The notes under the pieces are model-generated. The model made no database searches. It was given only the letters and a program-made list of their open reading frames with translations, and had not been told where the DNA came from. Of a stretch of DNA of 64,000 nucleotides, positions 32,899 to 43,815 are shown in pieces (positions within the stretch are counted from its first letter, which is position 1; every line of letters starts with the position of its first letter). The position numbers were made by a program, and so were the translations under genes. Source of the DNA: Camellia lanceoleosa (taxonomy: Eukaryota; Streptophyta; Magnoliopsida; Ericales; Theaceae); NCBI GenBank assembly GCA_025200525.1, contig CM045768.1:47752425-47816424 (forward strand). The letters are read 5' to 3'.

Positions 32899-35728
32899 AA
32901 TTAGTGGAAGTTCTATGTTATCTGTTTAAAAGATAATTAATGAAAAATTGGATAAGTTGTATCCTGTATATTTAAGATAAAAGATACATCTTTTATTTTA
33001 TCCCCACAACTAAAAGATAGAGATCCTTAAGGATCCCACTTACATGCAAACTCTATCATATGTTGTGTATATATATCAGATGTATTTGATACAAAAATTG
33101 GCCATCAGAATTTTTAAGGTCTGTAGAAAATATATACACAAAAATAAACCAAAGAGGGTGCAAAGTGAATCACTTTGGAGGCGAGACATTTGGATCGCTT
33201 GGTGAAGTATTATCAACAACTCACTTAGAGAAGGTATTTTAGATTGTATAATCAGATAGTGTTTCTTTGAAAAGTGTTTTTCAAAACAAATTATTTTTCC
33301 GCAAACTTTCATTTTTAACAAAGAGACCCATTTCAGCCAACTCAGGGGTGGCTATGTATCATCTCTTCATCGTAGGGTTGTGTGTTCAATTAGCTGTATA
33401 ATTGTATCATAGTATAGGATCAAGCTGTTGTGGTTATCAAACAATTAAGAAAAAGTCTACGCGAATTGAACACAAAATATATATGAAATAAATATTTATA
33501 ATTATAAGTACGGGTATTTTAAATTATGTGCGCAAGGCTAGAAAAACAATGAATATGTGCTATTACTCATTATTAGATATGAGTCCGAATCCTCTGTGGT
33601 TTATTCTTGTAATGCACTTTGTAGTGCTTCTAAAATGTCATTTTAAACCTTCTCTTTTTTTTCCTTTTTGCTTTTTCCCTCTTTCTGTGTTGTACGTGTC
33701 TATCTTGTCATGCTCACAACCTAGCCAAAGCGAAGCAAGGTCAAAGACGGTGAGCAGTGAACGACCGGCGACGGAATGAAAAAATTGATGAATTGATCTA
33801 TCATCTTGCACCAAGATAGAACTTCAAATCCACCTCGCCCGATGAAAGATCAACAAGGGTGATGTGATGGCGTCAAATAAGTGTCACATAATATAGATAA
33901 TTCTTTTTAAATTTCAAATAATTTTTCTAAATTTTCTTTTAACAATTTTAATTGTTGGAATAAAATTTAGTCTTTCTGTATTTATAGTTTTTCTAAATGG
34001 TAAATTACACTATGGATCTCTCTAATTTAAACAAAATTGAAATTTGAGAAATTATAAAAAAAAAAAGAAAAAGAAAGGGAAAAGCCCTCAAACTAAAAGG
34101 GTCAATGGCATAATTTACATTTTAAAAAAAACTTCGATCTTATCCTTTTGCAAGAGTTATTTAAAAGTTGAAACACTAAAAGGGTAATATAATTGTTCCC
34201 AAAAAAAAAAAAAAAAAAAAAAAAACAAAAACAAAAACAAAAAACAAAAGAGTAGAAACTGACACACACAATCACCCCTATCTTTTTATTTGTTGTGAAT
34301 AAAACAAAAACAGTAGTTTCGTGTTTTTTTTTTTTCAAAAAAAAAAAACTTTAAAATCTACATGGTTTTTGTCTGTATTTTCTACCCCAAAATTGACATC
34401 TCTTTGGTTCCACCGACAATCAGTATCCATGCTTCAAGCTTTACCTCAGATTGAATTATACAAATTTTTGATTTCTTTCCATAGAAGATGATCACACAAT
34501 GATTTAAGGAACAGACCACAATATGATAAATCAAAATGGCTGATTGATCCTTTTGTCCACCCACTGTTTGGGATCCATTTTTTTTTTCAATCAACAAGAG
34601 AATGACTATAATGGCAAAATTTACCAACTTGTGATTTGAGTTATGAAGTGCGGTCATAGATATGAGTATTGATACTGATATGATACGGGTACGTTGATAT
34701 GGTAAAATTTTAAGAAGTAAAATATAGGTACGATTTAGTACGTTTGTAAAAAAAAAAAAAAATTATTTTTAATTTGAAAAGATATAAAAATTGATAAATA
34801 ATTTAATTTATCAAGATCCAACTTACAATTAACATTTAATATCAAAAGTAACAGTATAAACAAAAATTAAATATCATTAAATTAAATGACTTATAAACCA
34901 TAACCTAATTTTAAAATCATACTAAATATAAAACTAAAAATTTTTAAAAAAAAAAGATCTAGTAAAAATAATTTTATTTTTATAGTAGAAGAAAATATTG
35001 TTTCGACTAAGTTACGGTACGACTTAAGTATATACTAGGTACGTTTGGATACGTCAAAAATTAAAATTTTTTTTTTTTGGATACGTGTTTGTCAAAGTAC
35101 CCAAGCTTCATAGGTTCGAAGCAATGGTTCAAAAATAGGTAGACAACTCTCTGTAATTTTAGACTAAATTGCAACCTAACTCCGGTAATGAAAACTGTGA
35201 AATTACCTCAATACCTCTATGATCTTCTATACCTTTTTTGCTTCTCTTATTTTATTTTTCCCTCCTCTCTCCCGCATATGATTTCTAAGTTAAACAACAA
35301 TAATTTCTCATAAAAAATAATAATTAATATTAATTCAATTAGATCACAGTTACCAAACCAACAAAAATGTAACTTCAAATCCCAAGTTATTTATTTTAAG
35401 GGGAGTGATTCATCCCCCGAAACACTCACTCCCGAATCCCCTGAAATGCCTTTTTAAGTAAAAAAAAAAAAAGAAAAAAAAAAAGAAAAAAAAGAAATTA
35501 AGGGGATTAGGGGGATTATTTTTAGGGGGACAAATCATTTTTGTTATTTTAATTTCTAACTGTTGAAAATAATTTTCATTCAATTATGTTTTATACAAAA
35601 ACAAATACATAGATACATATATACATATATATGATATAATATATGTAATATTCATTTTTGAATTTCTTTGGGGAACACTGTAACTGTCGTAAGCATATAT
35701 GTATGTATGTATGTATATGCACACAATA
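32899..35728. other. Intergenic spacer
   Basis: No gene recognised. 33520-33780 has a 83-codon plus-strand frame of low conviction. 34680-35110 carries repeated GATACGGGTACG / GGTACGTTTGGATACG phrases at both ends of an AT-rich core and may be an old inverted-repeat element. 35395-35545 has an A-rich core flanked by GGGGAGTGATTCATCCCCC and GGGGATTAGGGGGAT. A (GTAT)n microsatellite lies at about 35696-35716. Confidence 0.45.
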
Positions 35729-35905
35729 GGGGGTTGATTCAGTGGATAAGACTTTCAAATCTCTCGCTCAAAACTTGAGTTTGAGTCTCTATAGCCATTA
35801 TTGGGATTAAACATACTCTTTAGCATATGGAGCATGCGGGACCTAAGTTTCGGCCTCGATGTAAGTGCGGTGCAGATATGTTGAGTAGCCTATCTATATA
35901 TTTAT
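35729..35905 (+). mobile_element. SINE candidate (tRNA-derived head)
   Basis: The head GGGGGTTGATTCAGTGGATA contains a plausible RNA polymerase III A box (TTGATTCAGTGG), and 43 bases later GAGTTTGAGTC fits a B box; tRNA-like spacing is kept. A body of about 110 bp follows (CGGGACCTAAGTTTCGGCC), ending in AT-rich sequence. No clear target duplication was found, so the ends are approximate. Confidence 0.45.
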
Positions 35906-36035
35906 TTCTAAATGTCCTCCCCCAGTATCTATATGCAGAGTGAAGAAATTGGAATCAAAGAACGATTTTGATTCATCAAACATCACCAAATCATCTAATT
36001 CATCAAACCTTAATTCAACACAATTCAACAGAATC

Positions 36036-36400
36036 ACTACTATGGTGAATCAAAAATTAATTTCTTACCCAAAAAATTATTAGATGAAAAAAAAATAAAA
36101 TAAAAATAGTGAAAATTGAAAAACAGAGAAAGGATGAATGAATGCTCCTCCACGGGAAGATGACGGTGAAGGCGGTAGTGCAGCCAACAAAGACGAAGAA
36201 GCCGACAGTTTATTGTCTGAACCACTGTCATCGTCGGTATTAGAACTGGATGATGAAGAACTCGCACGCGAACCACGAGGTAAAATCTTTCCCATTGACG
36301 TCAAGGCTAGAGACGACAATGATGTGGAGCTTGGGAAGGGAGATGGAGTGGCTGGAGGCGTTTGGGAGGAGGGTGGGGGTGACTAGTTTGAGTTAGGATG
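36036..36400 (-). other. Exon-like GC-rich island, unidentified
   Basis: A GC-rich stretch in AT-rich surroundings, open on the minus strand for 80 codons (36080-36319) from MSSLALTSMGKILPRGSRAS into a Ser-rich segment. The Ser/Pro-rich, low-complexity character and lack of any following exon argue against a complete gene. It could be a first exon, a transit-peptide-like leader from a captured gene, or coincidence. A donor-like GGTAAG lies just beyond the open part, near 36065. Confidence 0.3.
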
Positions 36401-36542
36401 AGGTTTTAGATGAAGATGAAGGTAAAAATGCCATTTTAATTTTAATTTAAAAAAAGAACAGAAAATTATCATAGGTCGTTATAGTTGGATTTAATTCCAT
36501 CAAGCTCAATTGAAAATAAGTTTTACTAAAATTGTCTATAAA

Positions 36543-36820
36543 AATATTTTTTTTAATGATTTTTTTGTATATATTGCTAAAAATTGACAATTATTGATTT
36601 TTTTTTTCTGTCACAATTTTTATAAATTCTATATAAAATTTATAATTAGTAACGTTTTTATGTGATAATTTTTTCAAACTATCACTGAAAATTAAAAATT
36701 AGTGACTTTTTGTAATATTTTTTTAAACTGTTACTAAAATTTATAATTAGTGACATTTTTTGTGACAAAATTTTAAACTTTTACTGAAAATTAACAATTA
36801 ATAATGTTTTTTTAATAGTG
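36543..36820. repeat. Imperfect tandem repeat ending in a CACTA-like terminus
   Basis: About four diverged units of roughly 60 bp, each with AAATTTATAATTAGTGACAT-like and TTTTAAACTTTTACTG-like phrases. The block ends TTTTTTTAATAGTG at 36820, whose reverse complement starts CACTATTAAAAAAA. This looks like one end of a CACTA-type element with its subterminal repeats. No matching other end with a 3-bp duplication could be found. Confidence 0.4.
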
Positions 36821-36892
36821 TTTGATAAAAAATATCATTAATTATTATAAGGCCTATTGAATAATAAGTCCACCTAATACATACACATGAGT

Positions 36893-36912
36893 CCCCCCCC
36901 CCCCCCCCCCCC
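36893..36912. repeat. Poly-C tract (20 C)
   Basis: Twenty consecutive C residues followed by an A run. A similar 16-C tract is at 50704-50719. Long homopolymer C is rare in plant DNA and its exact length is prone to sequencing error. Confidence 0.9.
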
Positions 36913-37049
36913 AAAAAATAAAACCATGACAAGAAATATACCATAATAATATTTTCATTTACAAAAATTGACCTCCTGGCCTCTCTGATTGAACAGTCTA
37001 AAAGTCCAGTATGTAATGAGCTCAATGCTTTTAAAATCACCCTTACATG

Positions 37050-37675
37050 TATTTTTTTTTTTTTTTTTTGAACAAGAGAAATTTTCATTAAGATCAGCCA
37101 AATGACACTTATAGAATAAGTCTATCCAACAAAATAAACTTACATCATACAAAATAAAAATCAACAAAGAAACACCTAAGAGAAAAATTATGAAAATATC
37201 TAGACGCAAAGGTTGCACTGTGAAGTAGATGCCGATCATAGAGTTCTGCAGACAGGGTAAGCCGCAGTAAAATACTGGCAAATATTGTAGAGATAGGTTC
37301 GAGGAGACTGTTGATCTGGTGAGTGGTGGCAGATTTGGTTGTGGTGTGGTGGTGCCAGCGTTGGTGTGAGGCAGATAAGAGGGAGATGGAGTATCTAGTG
37401 AAGGCCATGGTTGGGTAAGGCAGTGAAGAGGGAGAGATGAGAGACATATATAGATTCTACCAAAACGGGAATGGCACCCAACAACGGAAGGATAAGATGA
37501 GAAGACAAAACTTTCAAAACTTACTAAAACCAAAATAACAAAGAAAAAGACAAGAAAAAGGAGGTAGAAGGAGGAGGGAGGAGGCCAGAGCCCTCCTTCT
37601 CTACCTCAGGCGGTGCCCAAGCAAACCCTAAAAGAAGAAGTTAGAGAGAGAAGCTCTCAAATTTTAAAGAGAGAT
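37050..37675 (-). mobile_element. LINE-derived non-autonomous retroposon with target duplication
   Basis: A 626-bp minus-strand insertion. It is flanked by 13-bp near-perfect direct repeats, TCACCCTTACATG (37037-37049) and TCACCCTCACATG (37676-37688), one mismatch. Its 3' end has a tail of about 20 A (plus-strand T run at about 37053-37070) preceded by AATGAAAATTTCTCTTGTTC, a LINE-like 3' end. The 5' end is GC-rich and leader-like (GGGTTTGCTTGGGCACCGCC). The frame at 36955-37533 passes through it, but no endonuclease or RT motif is present, so it must have been mobilised by another element's machinery. Confidence 0.75.
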
Positions 37676-37689
37676 TCACCCTCACATGG

Positions 37690-38055
37690 TTATTCTTCTC
37701 AAACATAAGACAATTTAAAATAAAATAAAATAAAATAAGTAAGAAGGAATTGTGAACTAACAAGATTACATATATATTATATGATATGTGTACATATAAT
37801 ATAAAGAATATTGAAGCACTTTCTCAGTTACACATGGATGCCTAGGTTCCCAACTAAGTACACTTAATTGGTCATGGTGCATACAATCCATAACCTAGTA
37901 GCAGCAAATTTTCACGGGTCTCTCAACTGATATTACACTTGGCTGGGATTGCGAATATGGCATCCTCAAAATTTCTCCAAATAATTGCACAATAATTTTA
38001 AATTTTTATTTGTTAAAAAGAAGTATCTGAATGAGAATTCCAAAACCTGAAAGCT
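37690..38055. other. Spacer downstream of the small membrane-protein gene
   Basis: AT-rich with an (AAAAT)n tract near 37715-37735. The part from about 37900 to 38055 is probably the 3' UTR of the minus-strand gene that ends at 38056. Confidence 0.4.
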
Positions 38056-38370
38056 CTAATAATAGCTTCTCCTCAACTGATGATCATCTTTCAATCCTGA
38101 TGGCCTCTCCGGCGAGTAGTGGTCTGTTTCTTTAGCATCAGAAGATTCAAGTTTAGCAGTGAGAGCACGGCGGCGTCTGAGGTAAGGTACAAAGATGAGA
38201 GAGACAAGGAAGAGAGAGAAGACGGCTATGACCGTGAAGGCCATGAACTTGCCTTGCATCGCATAGTGCTTGTCACGCAATATTTGAAGCTGACCATCTT
38301 CTTCTTGTTGCTGATTGTAACTTGGAGCCATGGCTGGTGAAATCTGAAATCCCTTAGCTACCCAAGTCAT
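38056..38370 (-). CDS. Small single-pass membrane protein, unknown function
   Basis: A 104-residue intronless frame. Residues 1-41 are hydrophilic and Gln-rich (QQQEEDGQLQILRDKHY). Residues about 42-63 form one clear hydrophobic membrane helix (FMAFTVIAVFSLFLVSLIFV), followed at once by the positive cluster RRRR, which predicts a cytosolic C-terminus by the positive-inside rule. The 40-residue tail is charged and Ser/Asp-rich. Composition is gene-like and clearly less AT-rich than the surroundings. No family is recognised; the layout resembles small plant N-out/C-in anchored proteins. The first ATG at 38370 is used, but a start at residue 14 (MAPSYN) is also possible. A pyrimidine-rich stretch upstream (38375-38400) fits a 5' UTR. 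Confidence 0.6.
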   Translation of the reverse strand: MTWVAKGFQISPAMAPSYNQQQEEDGQLQILRDKHYAMQGKFMAFTVIAVFSLFLVSLIFVPYLRRRRALTAKLESSDAKETDHYSPERPSGLKDDHQLRRSYY

Positions 38371-38841
38371 TGCTGTTTCCTCTCTTTTTTTTCTTCACAA
38401 TCTTTGAGCTTCAATTATTATACCAACACTTCAATTGCCAATTGATCAAATCAAAACTTCCTTAACAAAGCAACACACAAGATGACTCTACATGTGAAAG
38501 ATGCAAATAAAGTTCTGGCACAAAATTATCAAGATGCTGGTTTTCTATGCTATTTGTTGTTTCCTTGTTGGACCAATTCACAGAAAAAAGAAAAGTAAAG
38601 AGAGGAGAAGAGTCATTCTCTATCATATGGTATGGATATCTAAAATAAGGACAATTGCACACCGCATCCAATTTTACTATAGAATTACAAACATGATAGA
38701 GACACCCCCAACATACCCCACACATACTTGGGAGTTAGTGATTGGAAAAAAAATATATATATATATAAATATATATTCTGGCCAATCACAGCCCATTGAG
38801 GGTTCTGAGAGTCACCCCCAGTGGGGATCCGGAGCATTTTT

Positions 38842-39017
38842 CATAGAATTATGTAAATTTTTATAAATTTACACATAAGTAATCTCACAAAAATACGTAA
38901 GTTAAAGATAAATTCGTATAAATTTTAAATTTTTACGAACTTATGCGAATTTATTTTTAACTTATATATATTTTTAGATCACTTATGTAAATTTATAAAA
39001 ATTTACTTAATTTTATG
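38842..39017. mobile_element. Foldback MITE (176 bp)
   Basis: Almost the whole segment is one imperfect palindrome. The left arm starts CATAGAATTATGTAAATTTT and the right arm, reverse-complemented, starts CATAAAATTAAGTAAATTTT; both then continue TATAAATTTAC...ATAAGT. No coding sequence. Pairing may extend a few bases outside the stated ends. Confidence 0.75.
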
Positions 39018-39522
39018 ATAAAATAACATATGATGTGCAATGCATATCAAAACATTTCTCCTAAAATTACTGAGTCTACTCAAAGTTATTTTTTGATGTA
39101 CGAAGCAATCAACTCGGATTCTGAATTAATTCTTCAAAATTATTATCCCAAATTACTTTTGGTTATATTTGATAAGAGTTTCCAATATGAAATTCTTAGA
39201 ACGTACTTGTGTAGTCGAAAGATTGTATTTGCATATTAAGAGAATGTTTAGGATAATTTAAATAAATATATATTTTGACTTTTTTTTTATTATAAAAAGA
39301 TGTATAAAAAATTAGAAAGGTAATGTGACCCAAAAAAGACTTAAAAAAAATGTACTTATATAGTGTACCCAAATAATGCCTAAATTAAAGTAGAAGAGAA
39401 AATTTATGAATGAAATAGAAATTAAATTTTTGAGCAAAATGTTTTTTTTAAGCTGTGATTTTGGTTATTTGCACTTCAATCCCTATACTTGATAATAGGT
39501 AGAGAGTGCTTTTGTGCTTTTG

Positions 39523-39702
39523 AAGGCTTTGTTTGGCATAAGACAAAATATCATATTCAAACTATAATCATTTTATTTTTCTCTCTCATAAAAGTCAAAA
39601 AAGTTAAAATACCTATCCCAAAACGAGACTTTTTAACCTTAGGCTAAAATAACAAAAACAAAAAAAAATTAAAAAGTCAACCCACATTCTAAACGAAAGC
39701 TT
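39523..39702. mobile_element. MITE-like element, copy C
   Basis: About 180 bp between AAGGCTTTGTTTGG and CTAAACGAAAGCTT, with the family blocks ATCATATTCAAACTATAATC, CTCTCTCATAAAAGTC and GACTTTTTAACC. Its right end overlaps the first copy of a 59-bp tandem duplication. Confidence 0.55.
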
Positions 39703-39808
39703 AATATTAATACTAACTTTAACACAAGGGACTCCACAAGATAAACCACAAACGAAGGCTTAATATTAACACTAACTTTAACATAATGGACTCCACAAGA
39801 ATAAACTA
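39691..39808. repeat. 59-bp tandem duplication
   Basis: AAACGAAAGCTTAATATTAA at 39691 recurs as AAACGAAGGCTTAATATTAA at 39750; both copies continue through CTAACTTTAACA and GGACTCCACAAGA. Two copies, a few differences. The first copy includes the end of MITE copy C. Confidence 0.85.
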
Positions 39809-39926
39809 GTAATTTTTATCTCCTTTACAATTTTGCATTTTAGTTTAAAATTATAAAAGGATTCTTTACCTACTATTTTTTTTTTCCCCTCTTGATACAT
39901 CCGAATGAAAAACATACAAACAGGGA

Positions 39927-40390
39927 CTAAGCCCTTTCCCTAGCTAACCCAACCATATCAGAGACCAAGAGCTCTCTAATATCAGTAGGTGGGTCATTTA
40001 CAACAAGGATGTCCTCAGGTTGGTCAGCTCCAAGTTTAGCCATTGCAGCTGCATATAGATTTCCTTCTCTGTAAATGTGTTGTACAGTGCATTGACAGCC
40101 ATTGAAGATTATCCTTGCGTTTTCCACTAGGCCTCGGAGGAGCTGTTTGTCTCCAGGACCTTTTTCAAGTAGCTTTACTACTTCAGCCGCATCTGTTTCA
40201 ATTATCACTTTGTTGAAACCTTTTTGGAGGATGATGGCAAGCCTTTGTATACAACCCGTAACTCTGTCTCAAGGCTGGTACAAGTGTCAAGTTTGCCATA
40301 GAAGCCATAGATCCATGCTCCTATTTCATCTCTGATCAGGCCTCCAAATCCTTCAGGTTTTGCCATTCTATAGCAGCCGTCAGTGTTCAA
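39927..40390 (-). pseudogene. LINE RNase H domain
   Basis: Two overlapping minus-strand frames separated by a frameshift at about 40205. The first has NTDGCYRMAKPEGFGGLIRD and SLETELRVVYKGL, the second MIIETDAAEVVKLL and HIYREGNLYAAAMAKLGADQ. These are the four conserved segments of the plant RVT_3-type RNase H (D, E, D and the final N-x2-A-D/A region). The last catalytic position reads A-A-A-M where N-x-A-D is usual, so activity would be lost even apart from the frameshift. Confidence 0.85.
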
Positions 40391-40653
40391 CTTGAGGGTA
40401 CCTGAAGGGGGGACAAGTCCACTTGATTAGTATAAGTGCTGGTCTTGGATTAGTAACAAACAAAGTGAAAGCTTGATTGATCTCTATGGAAAAATCTAAT
40501 ATGAACTTAACGCTGTCAAGAATGCTGGTAGTTTTGTTTTCAAAAATTTTTAAATTTCTGTTTTTCTAGATTTTCCAAAGAGTGATTGAAAATATAATGT
40601 ACCAAGGAGTATTTTTTTCCAATACTGTTTTTCTTTTTCAGATTACATAACAG

Positions 40654-40854
40654 CTAGTTCTTCCAAGATGAATTTCTTATCTCAAGGTACCAGTTTCTGG
40701 TGAAAATTGCCACCCACACATTCTTAGCTTCAGAACAAGTTCTAAAGAGGTGATCCAAATCTTCCATCTCATTGCAAAAAGGGCATAATGGGTTTTCAGA
40801 TAACCCTCTCTTCACCCTCACACTATTGGTCAGAGTTTTTCCCTGGCGCATCAC
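40654..40854 (-). pseudogene. LINE zinc-binding (zf-RVT) domain
   Basis: Minus-strand frame with the pattern LCPFCNEMEDLDHLFRTCSE: C-x2-C...H...C, the zinc-binding region found between RT and RNase H in plant LINEs, preceded by the typical TLTNSVRVKRGLS. Frame breaks separate it from both neighbours. Confidence 0.85.
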
Positions 40855-41663
40855 CCAGAGGAAACATTTAACTTTTAAGGAATTTTACATTTCTAGAGCC
40901 ACTGTCAGTTTTCTCTTTGTTTATTATGCTTTATGAACAGGTTATATGCACTAGATGTTGAGAAACAACCATCCAAAGATCCTTTCCATTGTGGCTGATC
41001 AGGGTTTGGATTATAAAGAGTGGGTTTTTCTTTAAAAATAATTTCAACCGCATTGGTTGGGAAGCTCTGATTAACAGTGTTCACATCCCAATCCCCTTCT
41101 TCATTAAAGAGAGAAGTCATTTTAATCAAATTTGAGCTAACAAGTAGTTGGGGAATAAGATGTGCCAAAAGTTTTACACCACACCACCAGTCACTCCAAA
41201 GATTGACATTAGAATTAGCACCAATGGACCATTTAAAACCTTTAATCAAGGTGTTTCTGGTTTTAATTATGCTTCTCCACACATGAGAAGCCTTCTTTCT
41301 TTTATTCCAGTTGCTAAGACTGGAGTGCATGAGATAGTTGGCCTTGAAAACCTCTATCCACAAACTATTCTCATTATTGAGAATTTTCTAACCAAGTTTG
41401 GAGAGCAGGGCAATGTTTTGCTCACAAGTTTTTTTGATTCCCAGTCCTCCAAACTTTTTGCTTTTACGCACCTCATCCCAATTCACAAGATGAATCTTTT
41501 TCTTGTCCACAGTGTCCCCCTAGAGGAAGTTTCGATTGATGCAATCAATATCATTACAAACCCTCTTTAGGATTACCATAGTTTGCATGGGGTAAGTAGG
41601 AATAGCTACGGTCACAGATTGAATCAAGGTAGTTCTTCCTGCCATAGACAAGACTTTCATCTT

Positions 41664-43761
41664 TTACCCTGCCAACTTGCTTTGGATTTTTTCTAGAATA
41701 AAATTAAAATAACTTCGATTAGTTTTCGGGTATAAAATAGGAACACCCAAGTATTTTCCAAGATCAGCTGTAAGAGGGATATTACAGAGGTTGCTCAACT
41801 CCTTAGCCTTCCTACGGTCAATGTTAGGTGATACAAAAAGTTTTGATTTTTGAAAATTGATTTGAAGGCCAGAGATAAAGCTAAACTCTTCCATAACTTC
41901 AGCAATCAAATCACAATGCTTGGGATCAGCCCTGGCAAACAGGATGAGATCATCAGCAAAAAACAAGTAAGGCAAGGTCCACCCTTGACAATTGTAACAC
42001 CCTTCTAGCTTTTCCTATCAGCCAAGTGGGTAATCATGTTAAATAGTCTTTCCATGCAAAGCACAAACATATAAGGAGATAAAAGGTCCTCTTGTCTTAG
42101 GCCCTTCGTGGGTCTAAACTCCTTTAAAGCTTCTCTATTCCACGAAATAGAAGATTGCACAGTTGTGACACAACACATGATAAGATCAATCCACTGTGCA
42201 TTAAGATTAAAATCATGTAGAGTTTCTCTAAGAAAATGCCAAGATATATTGTCATAAGCTTTCTCCAGGTCAATTTTTATAACCATACTACCAGGTTTAC
42301 CTTTCTAATGTCTCATAGTGTGAATAGCTTCTTGAGTGATAATAATGTTATCACTAGTATTTCTACTAGGGATAAAACTGCTTTGATTGGGTCTCACAAT
42401 ATTATCAAGGAAAGGTCTAAGCCTGTCCACCAAGATTTTTGTAATGACTTTGTAGGTCACAGTACAGAGGCTGATAGGTCTGAAATGTTTCACTCTTTTT
42501 GGGCTATTAACTTTAGGAATAAGAGCAATCAGAGTTCTATTGATCTCCTTAGGGATAGAGTTGTTAGCAAAGCACAATTTAATAAAGGAGCAAACATCAG
42601 CACCGACAATATCCTAGTACTTAGGTAGAAAATAGCTTGGAAGCCATTCCTCTCGAGAGCTTTAAAGGCTTTAATGTTATTCATAGCCTTCTTGAGCTCA
42701 GTATCAGTAATGGCCCTATTCAAGTCTCTATTATCCTTCTCTGACAGCTTAACAATAGCTTGGTTGCACCAGTGGGCAAGAGAGTTAGCTATAGGGTTAT
42801 CAAACAAATTTTTGAAAGAATTTAGGACTAAATTTTTGAGCTCATTGGGATCATCAATCCAAACATCATTTTCATTTTTAAGAACATCAATTTTTAGTCT
42901 TCTTCTCTTTATCAAAGTGGTAAGATGTAGAAATTTAGTGTTCTGTCCTTTGAGTGATCCAATTGGATCGAGATATTTGAAACCAGAGTAGCTCCTCTTG
43001 GTATAGGATTTGATTATACTGGTCAACCAGATCCTTTTCCAAAATTTGGAGGTTGTGAGTGTGCATTCTAGCTTGGGATTTTTGAATCCCTTCAATTCTA
43101 CCAAGGAGCTGTCTTTTATTTCTAAAAATATTTCCAAAAACATTTTTGTTCCAATCCAAAGTAAAAGAGGCCATGTTATGTAGTTTAACAAGAAGGTTAG
43201 CATTTGAGTGATTCTAGTTAGAGTGAACAAAACCTCTGAAATCCTCATGAGCAATCCAAGTAACTTCAAATTTAAATTGTCTAGTAGAAAAGTTATGAGG
43301 AGACTTACCTTGGGTGCAAACAAGCATAGGAGAGTGATCGGAGTAAGTTCTGGGTAGGTTGCGAACAAAGCCTTCTGGAATCGAGTTCTCCATTCTATGT
43401 TGCAAAGAGCTCGATTAAGACGAATGAGAGTTTTTGCCCAACCTTGTCTGTTATTCGACCGAGTGAGACTGGGGCCTGTGTAACCTAGATCTATAAGGTT
43501 ACAACTGTTGATATGGTTCTCAAACTTCCTACTATGGCTAAGACTTTGGCTCAGGTTTTGATTAGTAGAGAAGCTTCTCTTTTCCTCAAGACTAGCATGA
43601 TCATTAAAGTCTTCAACTAATAGCCATGGCAACTGATTGTTCTGTGCTATGGCTTCCAGACTGTCCCACAGTTCATCTCTGATTCTAGGATTGAGGCTAG
43701 CATACACTGCAGCAAGCATCCATTCTGGATAGTTTTGTTTGGAAATAGTAGCAAGAATCAT
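41664..43761 (-). pseudogene. LINE reverse transcriptase and distal endonuclease
   Basis: Read from the right: 42529-43761 covers the C-terminal half of the endonuclease (PWLLVEDFNDHASLEEK, where G-D-F-N is usual) and the link to RT. 42305-42577 has LIALIPKVNSPKRVKHFRPI and RPNQSSFIPSRNTSDNIIIT. 42005-42286 has KIDLEKAYDNISW and GLRQEDLLSPYMF. 41664-41975 has the catalytic box FFADDLILFARA and LQINFQKSK. All diagnostic LINE RT motifs are present and FADD is intact, but the frame is broken at about 42530, 42290 and 41990. The endonuclease G-to-E change in GDFN adds to the decay. Confidence 0.9.
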
Positions 43762-43815
43762 CTGGGAGTTAGCTTCGGAGATTCTGACATTAACTTGGTT
43801 TGTGTTCCACAGTAT

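Larger units (their letters stand above)
38371..39878. other. AT-rich spacer with short repeats
   Basis: First about 100 bp are the 5' flank of the minus-strand membrane-protein gene. The rest has no recognised gene and includes a (TA)n tract near 38750-38765, the foldback at 38842-39017, MITE copy C at 39523-39702 and a 59-bp tandem duplication at 39691-39808. The frames at 38462-38866 and 39030-39239 show no protein features. Confidence 0.45.

Noticed and set aside
36036..36820. A complete small CACTA element from CACTACTATGG (36036) to TTAATAGTG (36820)
   Set aside because: Flanking triplets differ (AAT versus TTT) and the inner sequences of the ends do not match, so only the right end is reported as a possibility.
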